DNA from: CAWHXG01 sp963833235
Lineage (GTDB): Bacteria > Pseudomonadota > Alphaproteobacteria > Rhodobacterales > Rhodobacteraceae
Reading direction: 5' to 3'
Length of the DNA stretch: 64,000 nucleotides
NCBI GenBank assembly: GCA_963833235.1
Contig: CAWHXG010000001.1
Coordinates: forward strand, 1,364,001 to 1,428,000
Shown: positions 25,604 through 33,399 of the stretch, one piece after another
How positions within the stretch are numbered: the stretch's first letter is position 1
How the letters are laid out: each line of letters opens with the position of its first letter
Made by a program: the position numbers and the translations under genes
The notes under the pieces: model-generated
The model's input: only the letters and a program-made list of their open reading frames with translations
Database searches by the model: none
What the model was told of the DNA's origin: nothing

Positions 25604-27084
25604 ATCGCCTCGGCCGCGTGCCGCCCGGAAAGCGCTGCCATCGGGATGCCCGCCCCCGGATGCACCCCGCCCCCAGCGAGGTAGAGCCCCGGCACCCGGC
25701 TGCGCGCCCGCGGCTTGCGCAGGCTTGCCGTCATCCCGTGCGGGCTCGGCCCGTAAAGCGCACCGGCCGAGCCCGGGAAGAGCGCCGCGAACCCCGCGGG
25801 GGTCGTCAGCGCCGCATCCGGCGGTTCCGGGGCGAAGGTCAGGCCATGGCCGGCCAGCGTGCTGAACACCAGGTTGCGGCATCTTGCGGTTTCCTCGTCG
25901 GTCGGGGGCTCCGTCGCGCCGGGGCACAGCGGGGCCGCATTCAGGATGATCTCGAATCGCTCCGGGCCGCCGGCGGGTGCCGCCCCCGCGCCGCGATCCT
26001 GGGCACAGACGTAAAGCGTGGGGTCGGCCGGCATCCGCCCGGCCGCAAGGTCGGCGAACTCCGCCCGTGGGTCGCGCCCGAAGAAGACGTTGTGATGGGC
26101 AAGCTGCGGGCCGCCCGCCGGCAGGGTCGCGGCGAAGCTCCACACATGCGCCGAAAGGCTGCGCGGCGTCACGGCCGCCCCGGGAACGGCCTCGCGCAAG
26201 GCCCCCCCCAGAAGGCCCTGCCGCAACGCGGCGGGGTCGCCGTTGAACACCACCCGGTCCGCCGCCAGCCGCCGCCCGTCCTCCAGGCGCACGCCGATCG
26301 CGGCGCCGTCCCAGGTGAGGATCTCGGCCACCGGCGTGCCGAAGAGCAGCCGTGCGCCGCTTGCCCGCGCCAGTTCGGCCAGCGCCGCGGCCAGGCGGTG
26401 CATCCCGCCCTCGACACGCCAGACGCCCGCCGCCTCCGCCTGCCAGACCAGCGCCAGAAGCGCCGGCGACTGGTAGGGCGAGCCGCCCACATAGGTCGCG
26501 TAGCGCCCGAAAAGCTGCCGCAGCCGCGGATCGGTAAAGGCGCGCGCCAGAAGCCGTGCCAGCGTCAGCCCCGGCGCCATCGCCAATGCCAGGCGCGGCT
26601 GGCGCAGCACGGTCAGCGCAAGCTCCCGCAGGCTGGGCGCGGCGCTCTGCATCATCGGCGCGTCGAAGGCCGCGAAGAGCCGGGCGGCGCGGGCGCTGAA
26701 GGCGCGGAACTCCGCCTCCGCCCTGGTGCCGGCAAAGGCGCAAAGGGCCGCGGCGCTTTCCTCGGGATCGGCATGCAGATCGAGCCGGCTGCCATCGGCC
26801 CAGAAATGCCGCGCCAGCACCGTTTCGCGCACCAGCGCCACGTGATCCTCCAGTCGCGCGCCGGCGGCCGCGAAGAGATCGTCGAACACCCCGCGCATGG
26901 TCATCACCGTCGGCCCGGCATCCACCGGCCCGGCGCTGCTGGGCAAGGCGCGCATCTTGCCGCCCGGGCCCTCGGCCGCCTCTACAAGCGTCACCTGCCG
27001 CCCTGCCGCCGCCAGACGCACCGCCGCGGCGAGCCCGCCGATGCCGGCCCCGATCACGATCACCTTCCCCGCGCCATCCATCAT
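25492..27084 (-). CDS. crtD: CrtD, methoxyneurosporene (hydroxyneurosporene) dehydrogenase
   Basis: CrtD is a CrtI-type flavoenzyme that introduces the 3,4 double bond after CrtC. The 530-residue product starts MMDGAGKVIVIGAGIGGLAAAVRLAA (FAD motif, quoted in part) and has the C-terminal signature LYLAGGGVHPGAGIPMAALSG at about residues 468-488. Rhodobacter homologues end shortly after the AAEAI motif. Here the frame runs on for ~32 low-complexity residues (WRFRRTATPGGM...), overlapping crtC by 112 nt. The extra tail is out of keeping with the family and may reflect a base error at the junction. Promoter: divergent crtD-crtE region with two PpsR sites. Confidence 0.93.
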   Translation of the reverse strand: MMDGAGKVIVIGAGIGGLAAAVRLAAAGRQVTLVEAAEGPGGKMRALPSSAGPVDAGPTVMTMRGVFDDLFAAAGARLEDHVALVRETVLARHFWADGSRLDLHADPEESAAALCAFAGTRAEAEFRAFSARAARLFAAFDAPMMQSAAPSLRELALTVLRQPRLALAMAPGLTLARLLARAFTDPRLRQLFGRYATYVGGSPYQSPALLALVWQAEAAGVWRVEGGMHRLAAALAELARASGARLLFGTPVAEILTWDGAAIGVRLEDGRRLAADRVVFNGDPAALRQGLLGGALREAVPGAAVTPRSLSAHVWSFAATLPAGGPQLAHHNVFFGRDPRAEFADLAAGRMPADPTLYVCAQDRGAGAAPAGGPERFEIILNAAPLCPGATEPPTDEETARCRNLVFSTLAGHGLTFAPEPPDAALTTPAGFAALFPGSAGALYGPSPHGMTASLRKPRARSRVPGLYLAGGGVHPGAGIPMAALSGRHAAEAILNGPTSTWRFRRTATPGGMSTGSATMAAAPSRSSGS

Positions 27085-27138
27085 GGGCCGCTCCCGACCT
27101 GCATCCCCGACCTAAATCGTTGACATCGATGATGAGAC

Positions 27139-27156
27139 TGTCCAATCTTATTTACA
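27139..27156. promoter_or_regulatory. PpsR/CrtJ operator 1, crtD-crtE intergenic
   Basis: TGT-N12-ACA match. Exactly 8 bp separate it from the next site; this 8-bp spacing is the arrangement PpsR/CrtJ binds cooperatively at bchC-type promoters. A TTGACA hexamer lies just upstream at 27,120-27,125 and may be the crtE -35. Confidence 0.75.
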
Positions 27157-27164
27157 ACACCGGA

Positions 27165-27182
27165 TGTCCACTCCGCCTTACA
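27165..27182. promoter_or_regulatory. PpsR/CrtJ operator 2, crtD-crtE intergenic
   Basis: Second TGT-N12-ACA of the pair, 20 nt upstream of the crtE ATG. The pair is placed to repress crtE (and everything downstream to puf) and, divergently, crtD-C. Confidence 0.75.
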
Positions 27183-27202
27183 CCTAACGCACGGAGCCGT
27201 CG

Positions 27203-28099
27203 ATGCCCCTGAAATCCCGGATCGAGACCGCGCTTTGCACCGCAATCGCCAACGGCCAGCGGCAACCGGCTCCGGCGCGTCTTGCCGCGGCGCTGGATTA
27301 CGCCGTTCATCCCGGCGGCGCGCGCATCCGGCCCACGATCCTGCTGTCGGTCGCGCTGGCCTGCGGCGACGCGCGTCCAGCCCTCTCCACCGCCGCCGCC
27401 ACATCGCTCGAGCTGATGCATTGCGCCAGCCTAGTGCACGACGATCTGCCCTGCTTCGACGATGCCGACACGCGGCGCGGAAAGCCCTCCGTGCACCGGG
27501 CGTTCTCCGAACCCCTGGCCGTGCTGACCGGCGACAGCCTGATCATCATGGCCTTCGACACGCTGGTCCGCGCGGCCCATGTGGACCCGATGCGGGGGAT
27601 CGAGCTGGTCGGGATCCTGTCGCGGCTGTCCGGCATGCCGGGCGGCATCTGCGCGGGGCAGGGCTGGGAGAGCGAGGACAAGATCGACCTCGCCGCCTAC
27701 CACCGCGCGAAGACCGGCGCGCTCTTCGTCGCGGCGACCTCCATGGGGGCCCTGGCGGCCGGCCATGCGCCGGAGCCGTGGGAAGAGCTGGGCGCCCGGA
27801 TCGGCGAGGCGTTCCAGATCGCCGACGATCTGCGCGACGCGCTGAGCGACGAGGAAACGCTGGGCAAGCCCGCGCAGCAGGATGCGGCCCACGGGCGGCC
27901 CAATGCGGTGGCGACGCTTGGCGTCCACGGCGCTATCGACCGGCTGAAGGACACCCTCGCCGGGGCCATCGCCTCTATCCCCTCTTGCCCGGGCGAGGCG
28001 GCACTGGCCCAGATGGTGCAGAAGCAGGCAGAGCGGCTCACCCCGGTCACGCCCAAGATCGGCGTCCGCAGCGGCGGCGCGGCGGTGCGGACCTCCTGA
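27203..28099 (+). CDS. crtE: CrtE, geranylgeranyl diphosphate synthase
   Basis: CrtE elongates farnesyl diphosphate to geranylgeranyl diphosphate, used for carotenoids (CrtB) and for the bacteriochlorophyll tail. The 298-residue product has the two Asp-rich motifs: DDLPCFDDAD (about residue 85) and DDLRDALSD (about residue 212), with GGARIRP at the N-terminus. The ATG at 27,203 lies 20 nt after the second PpsR site. crtF begins one nucleotide after its stop codon. First gene of the long crtE-to-puf superoperon. Confidence 0.97.
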   Translation: MPLKSRIETALCTAIANGQRQPAPARLAAALDYAVHPGGARIRPTILLSVALACGDARPALSTAAATSLELMHCASLVHDDLPCFDDADTRRGKPSVHRAFSEPLAVLTGDSLIIMAFDTLVRAAHVDPMRGIELVGILSRLSGMPGGICAGQGWESEDKIDLAAYHRAKTGALFVAATSMGALAAGHAPEPWEELGARIGEAFQIADDLRDALSDEETLGKPAQQDAAHGRPNAVATLGVHGAIDRLKDTLAGAIASIPSCPGEAALAQMVQKQAERLTPVTPKIGVRSGGAAVRTS

Positions 28100-28100
28100 G

Positions 28101-29420
28101 ATGCGCGACTACGCCGGGGAAGATACGTCTCTTACCCCCGAAAGTCCTCCCGGCACCGGCCGTGGGGGCTGGCGGAACTTCAGCGTCCGCCGCTGGCGGA
28201 ACTTAGGTGCCCGCCATTGGCACGACGTCGGCGTCCGCCGCTGGCATGCCCCTAGCGTCCGCCGCTGGCACGACATGAGCGTCCGCCGCTGGCATGACAT
28301 GAGCGTCCGCCGTTGGCACGACATGAGCGTCCGCCGTTGGCGGAACCGCCTCGTCGCGTCGCCCGGCTTCCAAAGCTGGGCCAGCCGGATGCCCGGAGCC
28401 GCCCGCATCGCCCGTGGCGAGGGCGAGGCGCTGATGGATCTGGTGTCAGGTTTCGTTTACAGTCAGGTCCTCCTTGCCGTCGTCGAGCTCGACCTTCCCG
28501 GCCGGCTGGAGGCCGCCCCCCTGTCAGCCGATGAGCTGGCCCTCGGCACCGGCATCGCGCCGCAGCGGATGGCGGCGCTCTGCCAGGCCGCGGCGGCGCT
28601 GCGCCTGCTCGACCGGCTGAAGGACGGCCGCTTCGCCCTGGCGCAGCGCGGCGCCGCGCTCTCCGGGGTGCCGGGGCTGACGGCGATGATCCGCCATCAC
28701 GGCGCGCTCTACCGCGACCTCGCCGATCCCGTGGCGCTTCTGCGCGGCCCCGAGCAAACCGAACTCGCGGCCTTCTGGCCCTATGTCTTCGGTGCCGCCG
28801 GAGCCGGGGATCCGCAGGTCGCCGCGACCTATTCCACCCTCATGGCCGACAGTCAGGCGCTTGTCGCCGAAGAGACACTGCGCGCCGTCTCGTTTCGTGG
28901 CACGGCCCATCTTCTGGATGTCGGTGGTGGCAACGGCGCCTTTCTTTGCAGCGCATTGCGCGCCAATCCGGGCCTGCGCGCCACGTTGCTCGACCTGCCC
29001 GCGGTGATGCCGCAAGCCGAGGCGCACCTTGCCGCCGAGGGTCTGCGGGGCCGCGTCACCCTGGCGCCCGGCAGCTTCCGGGATGCCGCGCTGCCCATGG
29101 GCGCCGATGCAATCTCCTTGATTCGGGTGCTCTACGATCATGCCGACGACACGGTCGACGGGCTGCTGGCGCGCGCCCACACGGCCCTGCCCTCGGGCGG
29201 CCGAATCGTCGTGTCGGAGCCGATGTCGGGCGGCGCCCGGCCCCGCCGCGCCACGGATGCCTATTTCGCCTTCTACTGCATGGCCATGCAGACGGGCCGC
29301 GTGCGCAGCGCCGCCGAGATCGGCGACAGCCTCGCCCGCGCGGGCTTCACGTCCATCCGCAACGTGCCCACCGCCCGGCCCTTCCTCACCTCCGTCGTCA
29401 CCGCCCGCCGGGGAAACTGA
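28101..29420 (+). CDS. crtF: CrtF, hydroxyneurosporene O-methyltransferase, with an inserted octapeptide repeat
   Basis: CrtF methylates the 1-hydroxyl of demethylspheroidene using S-adenosylmethionine. The catalytic half is normal: LLDVGGGNGAFLCSAL (SAM motif, about residues 271-286), LPAVMPQAEAHL, and a C-terminal DAYFAFYCMAMQTGRVRSA segment. The product is 439 residues against roughly 390 in Rhodobacter. The excess is an N-terminal array of seven 8-residue units of the form xxSVRRWx (residues 26-81), encoded by 24-bp DNA repeats at 28,176-28,343, which sits just before the conserved NRLVASPGFQSWASR. The array carries many Arg, Trp and His. The frame is kept, so the protein should still be made. 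Confidence 0.92.
   Translation: MRDYAGEDTSLTPESPPGTGRGGWRNFSVRRWRNLGARHWHDVGVRRWHAPSVRRWHDMSVRRWHDMSVRRWHDMSVRRWRNRLVASPGFQSWASRMPGAARIARGEGEALMDLVSGFVYSQVLLAVVELDLPGRLEAAPLSADELALGTGIAPQRMAALCQAAAALRLLDRLKDGRFALAQRGAALSGVPGLTAMIRHHGALYRDLADPVALLRGPEQTELAAFWPYVFGAAGAGDPQVAATYSTLMADSQALVAEETLRAVSFRGTAHLLDVGGGNGAFLCSALRANPGLRATLLDLPAVMPQAEAHLAAEGLRGRVTLAPGSFRDAALPMGADAISLIRVLYDHADDTVDGLLARAHTALPSGGRIVVSEPMSGGARPRRATDAYFAFYCMAMQTGRVRSAAEIGDSLARAGFTSIRNVPTARPFLTSVVTARRGN
28176..28343 (+). repeat. Seven-copy 24-bp tandem repeat inside crtF
   Basis: Units start at 28,176, 28,200, 28,224, 28,248, 28,272, 28,296 and 28,320. Core: AGCGTCCGCCGCTGGCA. They encode NFSVRRWR, NLGARHWH, DVGVRRWH, APSVRRWH, DMSVRRWH, DMSVRRWH, DMSVRRWR. 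Units 5-7 differ from neighbours by only two bases, so the array expanded recently from the 3' side. Confidence 0.95.
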
Positions 29421-29439
29421 CACCTTATCATCGCGTGAC

Positions 29440-29457
29440 TGTCTAAACAGATTGACA
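29440..29457. promoter_or_regulatory. PpsR/CrtJ operator 1 upstream of bchC
   Basis: TGT-N12-ACA match in the 124-nt crtF-bchC gap, 8 bp from its partner. The bchC promoter is the classical CrtJ/PpsR target, so the pair probably allows independent control of bchCXYZ-puf. Confidence 0.8.
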
Positions 29458-29465
29458 GACGCGGG

Positions 29466-29483
29466 TGTCAGGGTAAGATTACA
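29466..29483. promoter_or_regulatory. PpsR/CrtJ operator 2 upstream of bchC
   Basis: Second TGT-N12-ACA of the bchC pair, 61 nt before the bchC ATG; spacing from site 1 is 8 bp, identical to the crtE pair. Confidence 0.8.
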
Positions 29484-29544
29484 CATGACAGGGCGCGGAC
29501 CGGCAGACTCGCCGCCGCCCCGCCAGACCCAAGGGAGCGACAGC

Positions 29545-30486
29545 ATGCACACCGACGCCGTCATCCTCAGCGGGCCCAAGGCCCTGACCCTGGGCTCGGT
29601 GCCCCTCACCGATCCCGGCCCCGAGGATCTGGTGGTCGAGATCCGCCATTCCGGCATCTCCACCGGCACCGAAAAGCTTTTCTGGTCCGGCACGATGCCG
29701 CCGTTCCCCGGCATGGGCTACCCGCTGGTGCCCGGCTACGAGAGCGCCGGCGAGGTTGTCGAGGCCGGGTCCGCCACGGGGTTCCGCACCGGCGAGTACG
29801 TGTTCGTGCCTGGCGCCGATTGCTACGGCGAGATCCGCGGCCTCTTCGGCGGTGCCGCCGCCCGGGTCGTCACATCGGCCGCCCGGGTCACCCGCATCGA
29901 CGCTGGCCACGGGCCCCAGGCGGCGCTTCTGGCGCTTGCCGCCACCGCCCGCCACGCCATCGCCGGGCTCGACCGCGCGGTGCCCGACCTCATCGTCGGC
30001 CACGGGGTTGTCGGCCGCCTGCTGGCCCGCCTCACGCTCGCCGCGGGCGCGCCCGCCCCTACCGTCTGGGACACTAACGCAGACCGGCGCGCCGGCGCCG
30101 AAGGCTATTCCGTGCTCGACCCCGAGGCCGACCCCCGCCGCGACTACCGCGCCATCTACGACGCCTCCGGCAACGCCGACATCCTCAACCTGCTGATCCC
30201 GCGCCTCGCCAAGGGCGGCGAGATCGTGCTGGCCGGCTTCTACACCGCCAACCTCAACTTCGCCTTCCCGCCGGCCTTCATGAAGGAGGCGCGCATCCGC
30301 ATCGCCGCCGAATGGACCCGCGACGACCTGGCCGCCACCCGCGCCCTGGTCGAATCCGGCGCGCTGAACATGGGCGGCCTCATCACCCACAGCCGCCCGG
30401 CCGCAAACGCGACGGCGGCCTACGCGCAGGCCTTCGAAGACCCGGCCTGCCTGAAAATGATCCTCGACTGGAGTGCCACCGCATGA
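29545..30486 (+). CDS. bchC: BchC, 3-hydroxyethyl bacteriochlorophyllide a dehydrogenase
   Basis: BchC oxidises the C3 hydroxyethyl group to acetyl, giving bacteriochlorophyllide a. The 313-residue product is a medium-chain dehydrogenase-like protein. It has HSGISTGTEKLFWSGTMPPFPGMGYPLVPGYE near the N-terminus (residues ~31-62, abbreviated) and the nucleotide-binding stretch IVGHGVVGRLLARL (about residues 151-164). The ATG at 29,545 is preceded by AAGGGAG. Its stop overlaps the bchX start (ATGA). Two PpsR sites lie upstream. Confidence 0.95.
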   Translation: MHTDAVILSGPKALTLGSVPLTDPGPEDLVVEIRHSGISTGTEKLFWSGTMPPFPGMGYPLVPGYESAGEVVEAGSATGFRTGEYVFVPGADCYGEIRGLFGGAAARVVTSAARVTRIDAGHGPQAALLALAATARHAIAGLDRAVPDLIVGHGVVGRLLARLTLAAGAPAPTVWDTNADRRAGAEGYSVLDPEADPRRDYRAIYDASGNADILNLLIPRLAKGGEIVLAGFYTANLNFAFPPAFMKEARIRIAAEWTRDDLAATRALVESGALNMGGLITHSRPAANATAAYAQAFEDPACLKMILDWSATA

Positions 30487-31514
30487 GCCTCGACACCCCG
30501 ATCCTGCGCCCCACCGGCGGCGACGTGCCGAACCTGCGCGACTACGACGCCGCGCTGAAGGAAGAGGCCGCGGCGCCGACCCTCGAAGTGCCCCAGTCCG
30601 CCCCCACCAAGAAGACCCAGATCATCGCGATCTACGGCAAGGGCGGCATCGGCAAGTCGTTCACGCTGGCCAATCTCAGCCACATGATGGCCGAGCAGGG
30701 CAAGCGCGTGCTGCTGATCGGCTGCGACCCGAAATCCGACACCACGTCGCTGCTCTTCGGCGGCAAGGCCTGCCCGACGATCATCGAGACGTCCTCCAGG
30801 AAGAAGCTCGCCGGGGAAGAGGTCGCCATCGGCGACGTCTGCTTCAAGCGCGGCGGCGTCTTCGCGATGGAGCTGGGCGGCCCGGAAGTGGGCCGCGGCT
30901 GCGGCGGGCGCGGCATCATCCACGGCTTCGAGCTGCTCGAGAAGCTCGGCTTCCACGACTGGGATTTCGACTACGTCCTGCTCGACTTCCTCGGCGACGT
31001 GGTCTGCGGCGGCTTCGGCCTGCCGATCGCGCGGGACATGGCGCAGAAGGTGATCCTCGTCGCCTCCAACGACCTGCAATCGCTCTACGTCGCCAACAAC
31101 GTCTGCTCGGCGGTCCAGTATTTCCGCAAGATGGGCGGCAACGTCGGCGTCGCGGGGCTGGTCATCAACAAGGACGACGGCACCGGCGAGGCCGCGGCCT
31201 TCGCGAAAGCGGTGAACATCCCGGTGCTGGCCTCGATCCCGCAGGACGACGACCTGCGCAAGAAATCCGCCAACTACCAGATCGTCGGCACCGCCGCCTG
31301 CCAGTGGGGCGAGCTTTTCGCCGAACTGGGCGACGCGGTGGCCGTGGCGCCTCCGGGCCACCCCGAGCCGCTGAACCAGGACGGGCTGCTGGGCCTCTTC
31401 TCGGCCGACCAGACCGGCGGCAACTTTGTGCTGGAGCCCGCGACGGACCTCGACATGCGCGGCAAGAACGCAGCGCCGAAGGCCAGCCTCGAAGTGGTCT
31501 ACGACGATGTGTGA
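30483..31514 (+). CDS. bchX: BchX, ATP-dependent reductase subunit of chlorophyllide reductase (COR)
   Basis: BchX is the NifH-like electron donor of chlorophyllide reductase, which reduces ring B (C7-C8) to the bacteriochlorin. In 343 residues it has Walker A GKGGIGKS at 52-59 and cluster-bridging Cys140 (GRGCGG) and Cys175 (DVVCGG). The N-terminus starts MSLDTPILRP directly at the bchC overlap. Downstream it overlaps by 8 nt a 45-codon ORF that leads into bchY. Confidence 0.96.
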   Translation: MSLDTPILRPTGGDVPNLRDYDAALKEEAAAPTLEVPQSAPTKKTQIIAIYGKGGIGKSFTLANLSHMMAEQGKRVLLIGCDPKSDTTSLLFGGKACPTIIETSSRKKLAGEEVAIGDVCFKRGGVFAMELGGPEVGRGCGGRGIIHGFELLEKLGFHDWDFDYVLLDFLGDVVCGGFGLPIARDMAQKVILVASNDLQSLYVANNVCSAVQYFRKMGGNVGVAGLVINKDDGTGEAAAFAKAVNIPVLASIPQDDDLRKKSANYQIVGTAACQWGELFAELGDAVAVAPPGHPEPLNQDGLLGLFSADQTGGNFVLEPATDLDMRGKNAAPKASLEVVYDDV

Positions 31515-31644
31515 GCAGTGCCGCTACGAGAAGATCGACGTGGTACGCGAGATCGTGCGCGACGCCAGGACCGATCAGATCGAGCGCCTGCTGCGCGCGG
31601 TGCTGATGCGCCGCGGCGCCTCGGGCGAAGAGGGCCGGGCATGA
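31507..31644 (+). CDS. 45-residue CxxC microprotein candidate wedged between bchX and bchY
   Basis: ATG at 31,507 lies inside the end of bchX (8-nt overlap) and the TGA at 31,642-31,644 overlaps the bchY ATG at 31,641. The peptide begins MCEQCRYEKIDVVREI and continues as a charged amphipathic helix (residues 10-36), ending GEEGRA. Without it there would be a 126-nt hole in an otherwise gapless bchC-X-Y block. The CxxC at residues 2-5 could bind metal or take part in redox next to an oxygen-sensitive Fe-S enzyme. I do not recognise a family; expression is unproven. It may also serve only to carry ribosomes to bchY. Confidence 0.6.
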   Translation: MCEQCRYEKIDVVREIVRDARTDQIERLLRAVLMRRGASGEEGRA

Positions 31645-33176
31645 TGGACCTGCACGACGCCATCCTCGACGCGGCCGACCAGGTCGAGACCGACACCGCG
31701 CTGTCCGGCGGCTGCCATGCCCCGGGAGACCAGATGGCCGCCCGCGCCCGCGCCGCCGGGATGGGCGACATCCTGGAACAATATGCCGCCGACTACCCGC
31801 AGGGCCCGCACGACAAGCCGCAATCCATGTGCCCGGCCTTCGGGTCGCTCCGGGTCGGCCTGCGGATGAGCCGGGTCGCCACCCTGCTTTCGGGCTCGGC
31901 CTGCTGCGTGTACGGGCTGACCTTCGTAAGCCATTTCTACGGCGCCCGCCGCTCTGTCGGCTACGTGCCGTTCAATTCCGAGAGCCTGGTGACCGGCAAG
32001 CTCTTCGAGGACATCCGCGATGCGGTCCACGAGATGGCGGACCCCGCCAAGCTCGACGCCATCGTGGTGACGAACCTCTGCGTGCCCACCGCCTCCGGCG
32101 TGCCGCTGCGGCTGCTGCCCAAGGAGATCGACGGCGTGCGGATCGTGGGCATCGACGTGCCGGGCTTCGGCGTGCCGACCCATGCCGAGGCGAAGGACAT
32201 CCTGGCCGGTGCGATGCTGAACTATGCGCGCGCCGAGATCGAGGCGGGGCCGGTCGCACGCCCCGCAAAGGGCAAGTCCGACCGCCCGAGCGTGGCGCTG
32301 CTGGGCGAGATGTTCCCGGCCGACCCGATGATCATCGGCGGGCTTCTGGCGCCGCTGGGCCTGGCCGCGGGGCCGGTCGTGCCGGCCCGCGAATGGCGCG
32401 AGCTCTACGGTGCGCTCGACTGCGGCGTCTGCGCCGCGATCCACCCGTTCTACACCGCCTCCGTGCGGGAGTTTCAGGCCGCCGGCCGCCCCGTGGTGGG
32501 CTCCGCGCCCGTCGGCCGCGACGGCACCGCCGCCTGGCTGGCGGCGATCGGCGACGCCTACGGCCTTCCGGCCGGGGCGGTAGGCGCCGCCCAGAACGCG
32601 GCGCTGCCGGGGATCGAGGCGGCGCTGGCCGGCGCCCGGATCGACGGGACGATCACGCTCTCGGGCTACGAGGGCTCGGAGCTGCTGGTGGCCCGCCTGC
32701 TGATCGAGAGCGGCGCGCACGTGCCCTACGTGGGCACCGCCTGCCCGAAGACCCCCTGGTCCGCCGCCGATGCGGAGTGGCTGCGGGCGAAGGGCGTGAC
32801 GGTCAAGTATCGCGCGAGCCTGGAAGACGACCTGTCCGCGATGGAGGCGGTGAAGCCCGACCTCGCCATCGGCACGACCCCGGTGGTGCAGAAGGCGAAG
32901 GAGGCCGGGGTGCCCTCGCTCTACTACACCAACCTCATCTCCGCCCGCCCGCTGATGGGTGCGGCCGGTGCCGGATCGCTGGCGCAGGTGGTGATGGCGG
33001 CGATGGGCAACCGCGACCGCATGGCCGGCATGCGCGCCTTCTTCGAGGGCGTGGGCCGGGGCGACACGGCGGGCGTCTGGGAAGGCGCGCCGAACCTGCG
33101 CCCCGACTTCCGCGCCGCGCACCAGAAGAAGATCGACAAGCAGGCCCGCGCGGCCAAAGCGGCGGAGATGATCTGA
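31641..33176 (+). CDS. bchY: BchY, chlorophyllide reductase subunit Y
   Basis: BchY with BchZ forms the catalytic core of COR, analogous to BchN-BchB. The 511-residue product has the cysteine-bearing segments QSMCPAFGSLR, SGSACCVYG and TNLCVPTASG expected for the nitrogenase-like fold and cluster binding. Start: ATG-ATG at 31,641/31,644; the first overlaps the stop of the 45-codon ORF. The first 25 residues (DLHDAILDAADQVETDTALSG) are normal for the family. It is followed by a 223-nt gap with two kinds of repeat before bchZ, unusual because bchY and bchZ are normally nearly contiguous. Confidence 0.95.
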   Translation: MMDLHDAILDAADQVETDTALSGGCHAPGDQMAARARAAGMGDILEQYAADYPQGPHDKPQSMCPAFGSLRVGLRMSRVATLLSGSACCVYGLTFVSHFYGARRSVGYVPFNSESLVTGKLFEDIRDAVHEMADPAKLDAIVVTNLCVPTASGVPLRLLPKEIDGVRIVGIDVPGFGVPTHAEAKDILAGAMLNYARAEIEAGPVARPAKGKSDRPSVALLGEMFPADPMIIGGLLAPLGLAAGPVVPAREWRELYGALDCGVCAAIHPFYTASVREFQAAGRPVVGSAPVGRDGTAAWLAAIGDAYGLPAGAVGAAQNAALPGIEAALAGARIDGTITLSGYEGSELLVARLLIESGAHVPYVGTACPKTPWSAADAEWLRAKGVTVKYRASLEDDLSAMEAVKPDLAIGTTPVVQKAKEAGVPSLYYTNLISARPLMGAAGAGSLAQVVMAAMGNRDRMAGMRAFFEGVGRGDTAGVWEGAPNLRPDFRAAHQKKIDKQARAAKAAEMI

Positions 33177-33234
33177 TGGCGCGCGGTTTCCGAATGGAAC
33201 GCGCTGCGCGCGTATCGGCTCACTTGTTTTTCGA

Positions 33235-33304
33235 GGGGGGCTGTCTGCCCCCCGCGATCCTGCGGATCGCCCCCCCCGAGGATATTTTCGGAACGTCGAA
33301 GCGT
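33235..33304 (+). repeat. Two-hairpin intergenic repeat, copy C
   Basis: Stem 1 is 7 bp with loop TGTCT (33,235-33,253). Stem 2 is 7 bp with loop TGC (33,254-33,270). Then CCCCCCC and GAGGATATTTTCGGAAC. Copy A (1631-1689, opposite strand) has the same two loops but a different second stem that still pairs. It runs directly into the 78-nt CCGAC element. Confidence 0.75.
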
Positions 33305-33380
33305 TGCGGAGTTGCTGATTGCGCGCGCGCAGGGGTCCGACGGTTTGCCGACGGAGTGCCGACAGAGTGCCGACGCTCCG
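33303..33380 (+). repeat. 78-nt element with four 11-bp CCGAC units, copy upstream of bchZ
   Basis: Starts GTTGCG, has CGCGCGCAGGGGT at positions 22-34, then four CCGAC units starting at 33,337, 33,348, 33,359 and 33,370, exactly 11 bp apart. It ends 19 nt before the bchZ ATG. A second, gap-free counterpart is at 53,763-53,840 on the minus strand, upstream of ctpA. Function unknown. Confidence 0.8.
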
Positions 33381-33399
33381 TTTCGGGGGGGCACGCCCC

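Noticed and set aside
28176..28343. CRISPR-like array
   Set aside because: Units are 24 bp, contiguous with no spacers, and in frame with crtF.
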